Source: Aedes albopictus (Eukaryota; Arthropoda; Insecta; Diptera; Culicidae). From it: 64,000 nt of DNA. The notes beneath the pieces were generated by a model. It saw only the letters and a list, made by a program, of their open reading frames with translations, did no database searches and was not told where the DNA came from. The stretch's first letter is position 1. Each line of letters starts with the position of its first letter. This document shows, piece by piece, positions 45,201 through 57,270 of this stretch. Position numbers and translations under genes: made by a program. Location: positions 379,874,706 to 379,938,705 of the forward strand of contig NC_085137.1 of NCBI RefSeq assembly GCF_035046485.1, in the 5' to 3' direction.

Positions 45201-47625
45201 ATCCCCAGAAAAATGTCGAAGGAGACTTTTGGAGAAGTTTCTGAATAAGTTTTTGTTTTTTTTTTAATATCTGAAGGAATCCACGAAAGTATTGAACAAA
45301 AAAGCTGTTGAAGAATTTATGAATGGCTGCTGCTGGAATGTCTTAATTTCGGAAGAAATTCGAGGAAGGTTTTCTGAAAGAATCCCTGGAGGAATTCATA
45401 GTGGAATCTATGAATATATTGAAAAATAATAATTTTTGAATGTTTCTGTAAGAATATCTGAAGCAATGCTCGAAGAAATCAAAGTAACTAAGAAATTTTT
45501 AGAAATAGTTCTTAATTTTTGATTATTCAAATGAATCTTTGGAAATTTTTCTGTGAAAAAGACGTATTTCTCAAAGAATCCATGATAGATTTTTTAGGAA
45601 GTTTTTAGATGGTTTCCTACAGAAATCTTATGAAGTTCCTTTAGAAGAACTTCTAAAGGGATCAGCGAAAATTCTGGAAAAATCATGGATGAACTTCTGC
45701 AATAGTATATGCAAGATTAACTAAAAGCTTTCCGGGAGATATATTGGAGGGAGTCTGTGGAAGTTTTTGAGAAAGAAATCCTTTGATAATTTAATATCTG
45801 TGCAACCATTTTAGAAGCAATTCTTGGAAGATTTTATTAAGGAATTCTTAGAGAAATTCATGGAAGAACTTCAAGTAGACCCTAGAATTCCTGTAAATGA
45901 ATGTTCGTCTATGTTTCCTGTGAATTCTCTGCAAATTTATAAAATAATTTTCGAAGCACTTCTAATGGGATTGTACGAAGGAGAACCTAAATAAATTTCT
46001 AAAAGAATCCCAAGAATTTTTTTTGAAAAATCTCCAAATAAATATCAGTGTTGATTAAAATAACATGAAGGAATTAGTTTTCTAAATGTATCTTCGGGGA
46101 AATGCGCAAAAAAATTAAAGTGGAAACCCTTGAGAAGCTTCTGGAGAAATTTTAGGAGGAATTTCTAAAGTAAGCCATGGGAGATGTTCTAGAAGAATTC
46201 ATCAAAACTTTCTGAATGAACCTTTGAACGAGCTTCTGAATGGAGTAATTTCTAAACTCCTGTAGAAAATTTCGAATAAACCCGAGAAAGATGTTTGAAA
46301 AATACTTCTTACAAAAATTTAGAATTTTGTAGATAATTTTGAAAAATCAAATCCTTGGAACATTTTTTGAAAAGATCCGTGCCGGGATTTCCAAAGAAAT
46401 TTTGAAACATTTCTTATATAATTCCGGAGAAATTCCTGGACGAATACCTGAAGGATTTTCTTATGGAATCACTAAGGTAATTTATTTAAAAAAAACTCAT
46501 TGAAAAATCTCTGAAAAAATTGCAAATACATTCATGGAGAATTAAAAAAAAATCGTGAATGAATTGCTGAGAGGTATTTCTGATGGAATCCCTGGAAAAG
46601 CTTCCGGGGGAATCACTGCAGGATTTGTTGAAGGAATTTTTGAAACAGGTTCTTAAAAAAATACACCCTGGATGAAGGATTTTCTCTAAATTAATATCTG
46701 AAAAAAAAACCCCGAATAAGAAATCGTGAAGAATTTCTGAAGGAATCTCTAAAAGAATCTGAAGAATTTTTGAAGCAATCTTTACTTGATATTTTGGGAA
46801 AAATGGTTTGTGGAATTCGAGTAGTATTTTCCAATGGAATTTCTGGAGCATTCTCTTGAGGTATTTTTAAAGGAAAGAAACCTTCCGAACAAAGGATTAC
46901 ATCAAACATTCTCACAGCAGTTTTTTCACGGCTTTTCACAAAAAAAATCTTCAAGAATTCATTTGCAATTTTTTTCGGAGATTGCTTTAAGAAATTCAAC
47001 CTCCAGGTTTCTCCAAAAATTTTACAAATAATTGTTTAACCCTGGTAAGATGTTAGGGTCAATATGAATGTGCACTATGCCATCGTGGTGCGAAATTCCT
47101 AACATCCTCGGAAGATTAAGAAAACTTCTTATAAATTCCCTAAAAGGTTGTTTAAGAAATTTCCCCAGCGATTCCATTAGAAAATCCTTCAGAGATTCGT
47201 CCAAAAATTTCTTCGGTGGTATTTCAGAAGTTTTTCAAAATTTCTGTGCAAATCCTTCAACGGATCTTTTCAAAAAATGTTCCAAGGATTTTGTATTTCA
47301 ATAGTATCCACAAAATTCTGAATTTCTGTAAGAGATTTTTCTAAGAGTCTTTCTCAGGTTTATTCAGAAATTTTCCCTAGTAGTTTATTTAGAAATTATT
47401 CCACTGAATCCTTCAAAAGCTTCTTCTGAGGCTCCTAGAACATACGCATGGCTTACTTTAGAAATTACTCCAAAAAAATCTCCAGAAACTTATATAGAGT
47501 TTCCACTTAAGATTTTTCAAAATTATCCGTGGAGGATTTCTGGACGAATTCCTGGACAGATTACTAAAGGAATGTCTACGAAATTTCTGAAGAAAATTCG
47601 TGGAAGAATTTCTGTAGCAATATCC
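42290..47625. repeat. Long degenerate GGAATTTCTGAAGGAAT-type repeat block
   Basis: More than 5 kb of loosely repeated words such as GAAGAATTTCTGGAGGAATCC, purine-rich on the plus strand to about 46850 and pyrimidine-rich (TTCCTCC, TTTCTTCGG) from about 46900 to 47520, so there is an internal orientation switch. One MITE (43751-43965) is inserted. No intact ORF. Many 60-120 residue ORFs here are Phe/Ser/Lys-rich by-products. Confidence 0.75.
43751..43965. mobile_element. 215-bp MITE with TA target duplication
   Basis: The ends CAGTAATGTTCCGTTTTTAT and, inverted, CAGTATTGTTCCGATTTTAT continue to CACG and match over about 25 bp with 2 mismatches. TA lies outside both ends (43749-43750 and 43966-43967). 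Tc1/mariner-type target. The centre is unlike the repeat block that it interrupts. Confidence 0.85.
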
Positions 47626-48499
47626 TTAACCCGTTTGTCTCCAGCTGCGAAATAAAAGTTCATAAAATCGCCAACAGCTCGTTTCTCAACAGAATTTAAT
47701 CAAATTTAGAATACAAACTCGCACAACACCCTAGTTTTGGAAATATACGGGATCAAAATTTTCTTGGACTTCTGAACGGAGTAAGGCCGGTAGGTCACTG
47801 GGTCAAGTCGGGTGAAAATAAGGCCAAGTACCACTATAACTATCTTCTTAACGGAGTATTTCAAAGGGAGTTTACATATTCCGTTGCCTGAATAGTTGAA
47901 GTCGATTTTGAGATTCTTAATGGGTGTCCTTTGAGCTATTGGGATATTGAACATTCCTGAACCATCCAAGTCTCCATTTACGTTTGTTGTTTCAAATGAT
48001 ATTAAACACGAGATATGGTTCCCTTATTGATTACATAGGTTATCGGAGACATCTTTAGAATATGTGTTGCCCTTGTACTACTGTTTATATTTTCTGAATG
48101 TCTCGATGGATTGTACGAATCCGTCCTTACAAAATATGATTCGAAATAATCACCACGGATGATTTTCAACTGTTTTTATCGCTCTTGATTGCACCAATAC
48201 TTGAAAATCTGTAAAATGTGTGTTATGTCAACGCATTGCAGATGATTTGGACGATCTGATTGAAGGCATGCCTTAACTTCAGAGAACCATAGATTGACTA
48301 CAATGAGAGTTATTTGCACGCGGAAAACGGTTAGCTCCAGAAACTTATACTACATTGAACAGGAGTAAGTAAATTCCTCGACTAGATTCCTGAGTACCCG
48401 AGATGACCTAGCTGAAGTCGGGCCTTGAGTTCATGAAATTGTTGATAAACTGTAATCACATATTTCATGTATTTGGAACTTCTGCGCACTTCTTCTTAA
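47626..48499. other. Intergenic, nothing recognised
   Basis: Non-repetitive AT-rich sequence without coding signal. Confidence 0.35.
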
Positions 48500-48735
48500 G
48501 GAATCATCGGATTCCGGAGCGATTTTTTTTTTTTTTGAAGACACGGTAGAATAATTTGTGAAGAAATTCAAAGTGGAGTTGCTGATACAACGCATACAAG
48601 ATTTCCTTCACGAATTATTTGGGAATATTCTGGAGGAACTCATAGATGACTTTCTGAGAAGAACCTTCAAAAAAATTGGTTCAATTCTTAATTATATAAC
48701 TTTTAATTCCGTCGTCTAATTCTTATCTTTTGACA

Positions 48736-48774
48736 GATACGCGTATTTCGACAATCACTTGCTGTCTTCCTCCG
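48736..48774 (-). ncRNA. Degenerate hammerhead-like motif
   Basis: Minus strand: CGGAGGA (one change from CUGANGA), a weak helix II with GACA and TGTC arms, GAAA, then the self-complementary TACGCGTA, then TC. Box order and spacing resemble a type I hammerhead with short palindromic helix III. ATACGCGTAT recurs at about 48820, about 75 bp away. It may be the end of another Penelope-like or hammerhead-bearing retroelement; no protein-coding part is nearby. Confidence 0.35.
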
Positions 48775-48859
48775 TGTCAGTTAGCCAGTGGTAGTCTAAA
48801 TACGCGTATAAGCATTAGAGGGCAGAACTAAAAGGTACATAATGTCTACACATACAATC

Positions 48860-50301
48860 GATGCAAGAAAGTAATTTTGCTTGAAGGTTTCGAAAAATCT
48901 GCACTAGATAATAAAAGTTTTAGTTTTGTTTTTTTTTTTATTAGCGAAACAGGTTTTAAATCGTTACCATTTTCAAAATACTTTTTTTATTTTATTATTA
49001 TTATTATTTTTTAATTATTGCAATGCTTCGTCTGCAACCTCAGTAGCAATAAACTATCGAAACGTGCAGAGGAAATTGATTTTTTATTACCTTTTGTTGC
49101 GCAAGTGACCATCAAATCTTCTCCACGTGCCTTAGGTACCCTTTCGAACTTGAGAGATGCCTGAATTGCGTCAATTTGTTTTCGTTCTACACTTCTACCA
49201 CCGTACCACATCGCATCAGAATGGATCCGTGGATGGCGGAGAAAAGGTTTATCGACAGAAAGTGATTTAGAATCAATTTGGTTTTCGTGTTCGTGATGCA
49301 AGTGAAAGCCGGTGGCGTGGCAGTGGCTTCTGTCGAGACTGTTGCCAGCAACTCATAAATATTCGATCGGTTTCCGAACGAACTGTGCGATTCACCTTTA
49401 CATGCTGCCGAAAGTTCACAAACACAAACAATTCGGAATGAATTTGGCAGCTTTCTATAAGTGAGGTTGCAATAGGTGTTCCAGAGCACTATTTGTTCGG
49501 CGTAGCGCGGTGGGTTTGTTCATTGGCAAGGCAGCTCACACAAGGATATATTTAACCTAATTTCCTTCAGGTAGGTACGTGAAAACCTCGAGGGCTCGTA
49601 ATTGCTCTAGATTTCGATTGAACCAGCAGCTGCCGCTGCTGCTGATGCTGCATACCGAATCCAACAGTGTGTGTAGTGTATGCTCTCATTCTACAGCTGG
49701 TTGAACTCCCATCTCCAATGGAAACGACGATGATGGGGGAAAACGTCGGAAAAAGCGTATTTCCGGTCTCTGCCGGAGGTAGCTCTGCCAGAGCAGCATC
49801 CACCTAGCTAGATGGGAATTTTCATGGTGGATTACACGTAAAAGGGATACACACAGCCAACCAGCCAGCCAGCGTGATGAAACGATGGTAAAAGGTGAAG
49901 CAGCGCTGTCAAATTCCAACCGTGTGATGGGGGTTACGTTGCGTTGCGAAGCTGCACTTTGGCATTCTTCTGATCGAACCAATATCTCCGCGTTCGCGAG
50001 ATTTTTCCTCGCTGCAAGTGCACTTTTATTGATGGTGACTGAGAGCATTGGTTCTGGTGCTGTGGTACCATCGTTAATTGGATTGTGTTACGAAGGGATT
50101 GATTGATTTTTTTTGACTATCGTAACGATGAGTGTTAAATGCTTCAAGCAGAGAAGGAGATAGACGATATGATTGAACAAATGATTGGAGTGCCTGACGT
50201 ATATAGACTTTCGTCAAACTAACATGTACTATTCAAACTTATCATGTGATGGTAATTCAATAAAATACACAGACCAATAAGCAGAACAAATTCATAGTGA
50301 A
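48860..50301. other. No gene supported
   Basis: 49080-50110 is unique, GC-richer DNA. Overlapping ORFs on both strands have no recognisable domain. It might contain untranslated exon or regulatory DNA. Confidence 0.35.
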
Positions 50302-50303
50302 TA

Positions 50304-51245
50304 GGGTATGTGTGCCATTCCTTGGCCTAATATGCCAGCCGCCTTGACAATTTTGACCATAACACGTGAATTCATAGCACTACAAGTGATGTGTTGACCC
50401 TATCACGCACTCTAGGCAGTGCATGTTTCTCCAATTGGAAGTAAACTAACGTTAATATTTAAGAACTTACTAAATTACGTTGAAAAGATTCGATGCGATG
50501 GTATGCAACGTTGGTATACGGTACAAACATTGGCCTATTGCTTTCCAAGCGCTAGAACCACTAATTCTCTCATTTTTTAATATTTCTGCTGAAGTATTAT
50601 CACTGTTTGGTCACCAATCTTGCTTTCAAATTACATTTTCGGAGCCAAATTTTCACATAATTATAAATAAACCACTTAAACTAAAGTTCTTTCTTAATTT
50701 AGTAACGAAAACAAAGCAACCCTATTATTGCGTTATATTTTTACAATCTCCGCACACAAAATCTTTCTTCTTGTTCGTTCTTTCTGGTACATACGCAAGC
50801 AATGTTGTTGACGTCACTTCACTGATGGGCCAAGATTTGGGTACATAGTGAAAAAAAATGTCCTCAATATTCGGCCCACATTTAATTTGTTAAATAGTTA
50901 TTTTTCGTTGAAAACAAATATACAAGATCAAAATAGCGTCTTTGACCGTCCCATAAAATGTTCAGTTATCGAAAAGCCGGTTCGAGATATTCCAGAATCA
51001 AGACATTTATGATCATGTGTATAGACTACTCACTAAGCCGAAGAATCATGGCGTCTACAAAAGCTAAACAAAATGACATTTTCATTCAATTTTAATGCTC
51101 CAAAGTGCTAAAATTGAAACGAAGTGTTGAAGTTATTTGGCGCATAGCTTTTCCGATCTCCAGTTACTCGTGTTTGTTTTAGTTTTTGATTACCGTTAAG
51201 ATATGCCGAACGAGGGGAGTATGCCAACGAAACATCCCGATACCC
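50304..51245 (+). mobile_element. 942-bp TA-flanked MITE
   Basis: The left end is GGGTATGTGTGCCATTCC, and the right end inverted is GGGTATCGGGATGTTTCG. Both continue to a TTGGC.TA word, giving an imperfect terminal repeat of about 30 bp. TA flanks at 50302-50303 and 51246-51247. It aligns with 19447-20214 over its left three quarters. No transposase. Confidence 0.75.
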
Positions 51246-51379
51246 TATAATTTACATATTTTTATTTCAATTCGATCATTCTATAACCCCATACCAAATT
51301 TCAAATTTATTAGTATGAAATTGACTTAGTTATATCAGCAAATGTCCAAATGATACAAGACCCTATTTGTGATTCTTAT

Positions 51380-51990
51380 CATTTTTCGGGAATTTCTTTA
51401 AATCCCTTGTAAACATTTTTTTGTAATTCTTTCAGGCATTACTTCAGAATCTGCTTGAAAGTTCTATTGGGAGCGCCTTTTGGATTTTTTTAATAAATTG
51501 TTTTGATCATATCTGCAACGATGCCTTAGAGAAAATTTTCAGCATGGTCTTTGAAAAATCGTTCGGTTTTCCCTTAGAAACTTCCTTTACCATTTTTTCT
51601 TGGTAATGCCATCCGAAACTTCTTCGGTGTTTTCTTCGAAAACTTCTATATAAATACTTGCGTTAATTTTATGTGTAAACAACACTTTGGAATGTTTTTC
51701 GGCAATTTATTTTGGGATTAGATTTGACAAACTGCTGTGACAAATTTTCGTAATTTCTCCAGGAGTTTTTTTTAGGATTTTTTTTTACGAATTTCTTTAA
51801 CAACTTCTTTAGAAGCTTCTTAAGAAATGTTTATGGAAATTCATCTGGCAATTCTTTTGAAATTTTCTAAGAAAGTTTTCTGGGATTTTATCGGGTTCGG
51901 AGTTCTAGGCTGAGAATATCTGAATTTTCAAAGAAACTGGCTGATAAATTTCCAAAGGGATGGCTGAATGAATTTGCAATGAAATTACCT
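51380..51990. repeat. Degenerate repeat block
   Basis: TTTCTTTAAATCCC, TTCTTCGGTG and TTTCTCCAGGAG words; ends against the SINE at 52005. Confidence 0.6.
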
Positions 51991-52004
51991 CGGGAGTGGT
52001 GGCG

Positions 52005-52243
52005 TCGTGTTAAAAGACTAAAGACTAAAGACAGTTACACCGTCTTCAGGTAGAGGCTGCACAGACTGAACATAACTAACATTAGACAACGGACAACACA
52101 TATGACACCCAGTGGCCCAGTGGAGGATTTTCCGTTCGACGAAAAGTTTCCTCCGACTGGAGCGCGAATCGAACCCACACTCCAAGGCTTACGAGACACC
52201 TAGACGACTGACGCCGCTAACCGCCTCGACCACGAAGCCCACG
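52005..52243 (-). mobile_element. tRNA-derived SINE, minus orientation
   Basis: Minus strand from 52243: GGCTTCGTGGTCGAGGCGGT (tRNA-like head with A box), then GGGTTCGATTCGC (B box) at about 52167, then a body and a 3' tail ending in repeats of CTTTAGT near 52012-52025. It is a third tRNA-SINE family in the window. Tail repeats such as (CTTTAGT)n are common at SINE ends. Confidence 0.75.
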
Positions 52244-52619
52244 TTCACGAAGCGTGTTCTGAGTACACGCATCATAAAAATGCACGTTTATGATACACAG
52301 TGTGAGCGTGGTGTCGCTGCAGGTGGTCGAAGACGTGACTGCTCGAAGGTAAGAGCCTTAGGAATTTCCAGAAGAGTTGTGGAAACATTTCCGAAGAATA
52401 TATAAAAAATTCTATTAAATTGTTCTCCGAAAAAATTGCCGAAGTAATTTTTAATCAAAGTGCTAAACAATCAAACAATTCACAAAGGGATCACCGCAAA
52501 AAAAATTCTCGTTGGGGGTGTTTTTGGTGGAGGGTATTTGTGATTTTGTGATGAAGTGTGTCGATAGGGGGGTAGGGTTTCTTATCAGGGAATAACTATC
52601 TATCCCCCCCGGAATTTCT

Positions 52620-53395
52620 CGAATCTCGGAAGCAACTCATTGAGGATGACCGGAGGGGACTTTTGGAAGAATGCCAAAATAATTCCTGGAGGAATCCAGG
52701 AAATAAGTATTGGAAGAGCCTCTGAAAAATTTGTGGAGGAATTCTGGAACGAATTCCTAGATACATTCTGGAAAAAAAAAATCTGAAGGAATGCGAAAGG
52801 AATTTTTGAAATCCAGGAAACAACATTTGAATGAATCTCGCATGAAATTCCTGAATGAATATTCAGAGGGATTGCTGAAAAACTCCCAGCAAGAAGTTTA
52901 GGAGGTATTTGAAAAGAAATCCTGCTGAAATTCCTGACGGAATTCCTAATATTTAGAAAGCAACTCATGGAAATCTCCCGGAGGAAACTCTTGGACGAAC
53001 CTGTAAAAGGGGCTCCTGTAAGAATCCAGGAAGGAAATCTTTGAAGAATCTCTGAATAAATTTCTGAAAGATTCCAAAATTAACACCTGGATGAATTCGG
53101 AAAAGAATTCAAGGAGGAATCGCGGAAGAAATTTCTGGAATGCAGGAAATTGCTTCTGGAACAACCCCGAATGGAATTCCTGGAGGATTTTCTGACAAAA
53201 TCTCTGGACGAATCCCTCCTGGAAAAAATACCGAAAGGAACTCTTTGACGAATCCCGTTAGAAACTCTTTGAGAAATCTTTGAAGAATTTATAGGGTGAA
53301 TCCTGGAAATATTTTTGTCTCGGAAGAAACCTGATAAAATTTCGGGAGAAATTATGAAATGAAATCCCGGAGAAATTCCCGATCTTTCAACCGAT
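52620..53395. repeat. Degenerate repeat block
   Basis: Purine-rich GGAATTCCTGGAGGAATCC-type words. The minus-strand ORFs of 70-130 residues are compositional. Confidence 0.7.
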
Positions 53396-55467
53396 GTAAA
53401 CCATCGAGCACACCATTCATAAAAATGTCTAAAACACCACCGTTTCACATCAGTTGTTAGAGGCTGTATGGAGAACATTACTTTCCTTACTTTTAGTCCT
53501 GGGCACCCACGGTGGTCCAGAGGGCCGAATTAAAAGATTTTCATCCTGGGCGATTGCCAGCCATCGCCTTGACCTGTGGTCAGGTCAAATTTCTGTCGAT
53601 TTGCTTGATTTCGTTGTTGAGGCTGCGCCGCCATGAGCCTCTGGGTCTGCCTCAACTGCGATGTCCTGCTGGGCTCCAACCTAACGCTTGCTGGCAGATT
53701 TCGTTTCCGCCCCTGCGTAGAGTGTGGCCGACCCACCACCACATTTGTTCCCAAATTTCGGAAAAACCTGCCGCTGAGGAGCGATTGGCAAGATCATCGA
53801 GCTTGCTCTGTTTTTATCAGAGCGCCGTTGAGCTAAGCAACGACATCAGCCAGTTCGAAATCATTCAGGTGTCCCATGGTAATGGGCTGTCAAAGTAATC
53901 CACGATTTGGTTCACGATCACTCGCACCTACCAGGATCTCGTCAATTACGATGAGGAACAGTAGCGGTGATAGTATACATCCATGCCTCTTCAGCAACGA
54001 CCCGGATGGAATCGGACAAGACACCGTTGTGCAGTACTCTGCACGAAAATGCCCTGTACTGTGCTTCAATGAGGCCGATGATTTTTTCAGGGAGACCCTT
54101 GCGCCTGAAGGCTTTCCACATGTATTTCCGTGATGGAGATGGTCGAAAGTTTTTTCGTAATCAATGAACACCAGGTAGAGAGTCTCTTGGAATTCATTGA
54201 TTTGCTCCAGGATGATATGGAGCATGACAATATGGTCCACACAGGATCATCCGGCACGGAATCCTGCTTGCAGGCATCGGAGAGTTGTGTCAATCTTCTC
54301 CTGTATCCGGTTGGTTAAGGATTACTTTGCAAATGAGAACAATGCACAGTAACATGATGCCCCGCCAATTATCGCATACAGTCAGGTCCCTTTTGGGTAC
54401 CTTTACTAAGACGCCTTGCATCTAGTCATGCTACGGATGGCTGTTTCTATCTCCTGCACTGATGGAGCTTTCGGTGTTGACACGGGTTATGCCGCGTCGA
54501 ACCCTTGGTGGATTATGCTGAGATGTTGATGGCGTTGAAAAAGGTTTCCAAAGAGCTCGAACCAGCGCTCAACTGGTCAGCCGGGTCGGTCAGTGACTGT
54601 CCAGACGTGTCTTTCACGGGCATCGTAGCATTCATCTTAGTCCCACTAAGGTGACGTGAAACATCGTAGAGGAGACGGATGTCTCCGATGTTTGCGGCTT
54701 TCTCGCCTTCGTCGGCTAGGGAGTCCGCCCACGCTCTTTTGTCCTGTCTACATGAGCGTTTCACTTCCTTCTCGAGAGCCGAATAGCGTTGACGGGCTAC
54801 GGCTTTGGCCCCTCATGTTTTCGCTCGCTCTTTCGCGTCTTTGGCGTTCCTTCGCTCCTCTATCTTCCTACAGGTATCATTTGTGATCCACTGCTTTCTC
54901 CGGGTGCGTAGCTCACCCAAATTATTCTCGCCGGTGGCGATGAATCTTCTTCGCTTGTGTCCACGCTCCATTGATTTCTACGGCGTTTGTTGAACCCGAT
55001 TTTCTTGTCGCTGAATCCTGGCAATGCGCAGTCTGATCTCGCCGATTAGAAGATGATGGTCGGACGCAATGTCGGCGCTACGTTTGTTCCGCACATCAAG
55101 AAGGTTCCGTCTCCATTTCCGGATGATGCAGATGTGATCGATTTGATTTTCCGTGACGCCATCACGGGAAACCCATATCACTTTGTGCACTAGTCGATGA
55201 GGAAAGAGCGATCCCCCAATCACCATGTCTTTGTTGCCACAAAACTCTGCAAACAGCTCTCCGTTTTTGCTCATTTCTCCGAGACCATGGCGTCCCATGA
55301 CGTGTTCATAGAGGAAAAGAGCTCGAAAATATCATATTATGATATTGAGATTTTAATGTGATATTGGTTTGATTGATATAAGAGATAAAAGATCTAAAAA
55401 TAATATCACGAATTTACTCCTGGAAAATCATCATCAGATCATATTTAGATCTTGTAAGATCTAACCA

Positions 55468-55755
55468 TGATGGGGCCCATATAGCCGAGGCGGTAAACAC
55501 ACGGGTATTCAGCATGACCATGCTGAGGGTGACGGGTTCAATGCCCGGTCGGTCCAGGATCTTTTCGTAAAGGAAATTTCCTTGACTTCCTTGGGCATAG
55601 AGTATCTTAGTGCCTGCCACACGATATACGCATGCAAAATGGTCATTGGCAGAGGAAGCTCTCAGTTAATAACTGTGGAAGTGCTCATAGAACACTAAGC
55701 TGAGATACAGGCTTTGTCCCAATGAGGACGTTACGCCAAGAAGAGAGAGAGAGAG
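55468..55755 (+). mobile_element. Feilai-like SINE, full-length
   Basis: Starts TGATGGGGCCCATATAGCCG, has an A box (TAGCCGAGGCGG) and B box (GGGTTCAATGCCC), and ends in an AGAG repeat. Flanked by an exact 12-bp duplication AAGATCTAACCA (55456-55467 and 55756-55767). The body matches 59926-60203 closely, apart from orientation. The family name rests on memory of the described Aedes SINE. Confidence 0.85.
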
Positions 55756-55781
55756 AAGATCTAACCAATAGCAGCAAGCTA

Positions 55782-56705
55782 CAGGGGATACTCAAAATAA
55801 CTGGGACAGGTAAAATTTTCAGTTTTCAAAAAATGTTCAACTAGCTGTAAGTTTTTGAAAAGGGCATCAAATATTCTCAAATTTTTACTGTAAGTTCATC
55901 AACTAGTTGTGTGTTAGTGGTCAAAATTTGGAAAAAATCGGGCTATTCTACACGAAGTTATAAAGCTTCTAGAAAAAGGTATAACTATTCGATAGCCAAC
56001 TTTTAGCTGTTATATCTCCGGATTCAATGAACCGAATGCAATCAAATTTTGATCATTTATGTCTTATATAATGAGCTATTAAAAACTTTTGACTAAACTT
56101 AAAATTCTTCACACGAAAGAAAATTATAACGATTAGATCATTTTTCTAATATAACACTAATTTATCCAAAACTTCATCATTGTTTCAAAACACGAGATAT
56201 GTAGTAATTATAGTTTATTTAAACTACCTCTAATTGACTTGAATATATTTATGTTTCAAAGGAGAGCAACCAAATAGCCAGCATTTAATTAAAAATGTAA
56301 TTGGATGCATATGAAAAATAGATAAATTTACTAAAAAAAACATAGGAAAAATTAAAACGCTATAACTTTTTTTTCTCATTATTAATTTCAAATTTAGTCA
56401 ACTGTTTTCCAAAGTTCATTATGTTAGTCATAAATGATCAATATTTCATTGCATTCGGTTAATTGAATCCGGAGATATAACAGCTCAAAGTTGGCTATCG
56501 GATAATAATACCTTTTTCTATAATATTTATAACTTCGTGTAGAATGGCCCTTTTTTCCAAATTTTGACCACTGACACACAACTAGTTGATGAACTTACAG
56601 TAAAATTTGAGAATATTTGATGCCCTTTTCGAAAAGTTACAGCGAGTTGAACATTTTTTGAAAAGTTAAAATTATAGCTGTCCCAGTTATTTTGAGTATC
56701 CCCTG
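55782..56705. mobile_element. 924-bp MITE with long terminal repeats, TA target
   Basis: The ends begin CAGGGGATACTCAAAATAAC with TA outside (55780-55781 and 56706-56707). Inverted similarity extends about 290 bp inward from each end (to about 56070 and 56420). The central part resembles 1090-1310. Tc1/mariner-type target, no transposase. It is nested in the element at 55349-56827. Confidence 0.85.
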
Positions 56706-57270
56706 TATTCGTTTGATCTTGAAATATCACATTTTGATATTGTTAAGATGTTCCAGGAACATTTTTCAGATATTATTTTGAGATCTTTTATCTCTTATAT
56801 CAATCAAACCAATATCACGTTTTAATCGTCAGTACTTCACCTCTACCCGGGATGAGGATCTTGATATCACCTTTCGGAATCTTGTCGACGACAGCATTCA
56901 GTTGATTGTAAAAGTTATCTTTGTCTTGCAATTCGGCAGTATCGGTTGGCGCGTATTATTGGATCATTATAAAGTTTCGAGCCCGTGTTCTAAATCTGGC
57001 TACAATTATCCTCTCGTTAATAGGTTCCCACTTCATGAGCGCTGCGTGAGTGTGAGCGCTGAGCAGGAAACCAACTCCACGGTGGTGAGGAGGCCAGTGT
57101 ATAGCAGAATTTTACCCGACGCCAATCTGTGTTCTCCAAAGTTCGGCCAACGAACTTCGCTCAGTCCTAGGATCTCAAGCTTCATAGGGCATGCCTTATT
57201 GGCTTGTTGTGCCAGTTTACCCTGCTGGGCTAGGGTTAATACATTCCAAGTTCAAATTCTTGTCCTTTGT

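Larger units (their letters stand above)
55349..56827. mobile_element. Inverted-repeat element inside the LINE
   Basis: The arms about 55349-55406 and 56768-56827 are inverted copies with few mismatches (TTGGTTTGATTGATATAAGA and its complement). It splits the LINE endonuclease. It holds a Feilai SINE and a second TA-flanked MITE, whose removal leaves an element of roughly 0.25 kb, a palindromic MITE. The target duplication is not visible. Confidence 0.7.
53500..57270 (-). pseudogene. Decayed APE-type LINE interrupted by nested elements
   Basis: On the minus strand from about 57250: QQGKLAQQANKACPMKLE and ILGLSEVRWPNFGEHR, then IPKGDIKIL, an endonuclease N-half with stop codons and frameshifts. 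After the nested insertion (55349-56827) it resumes with HGLGEMSKNGELFAEFCG, GVTENQIDHICI and ASDHHLLIGEIRL (endonuclease C-half), then RAWADSLADEGEKAA, and an RT with LVFIDYEKTFD (motif A) and RHGCILSPLLFLIV (motif B), which has internal frameshifts. The FADD-type motif C is not readable. RTE/BovB-like is my best guess. Dead copy. Confidence 0.8.

Noticed and set aside
46486..46999. 100-120 residue Phe/Ser-rich ORFs
   Set aside because: Same degenerate-repeat artefact, with ORFs in overlapping frames on the same stretch.
42290..47625. A classical tandem satellite
   Set aside because: Words recur but spacing varies and I could not fix a period, so I call it degenerate interspersed repeat.
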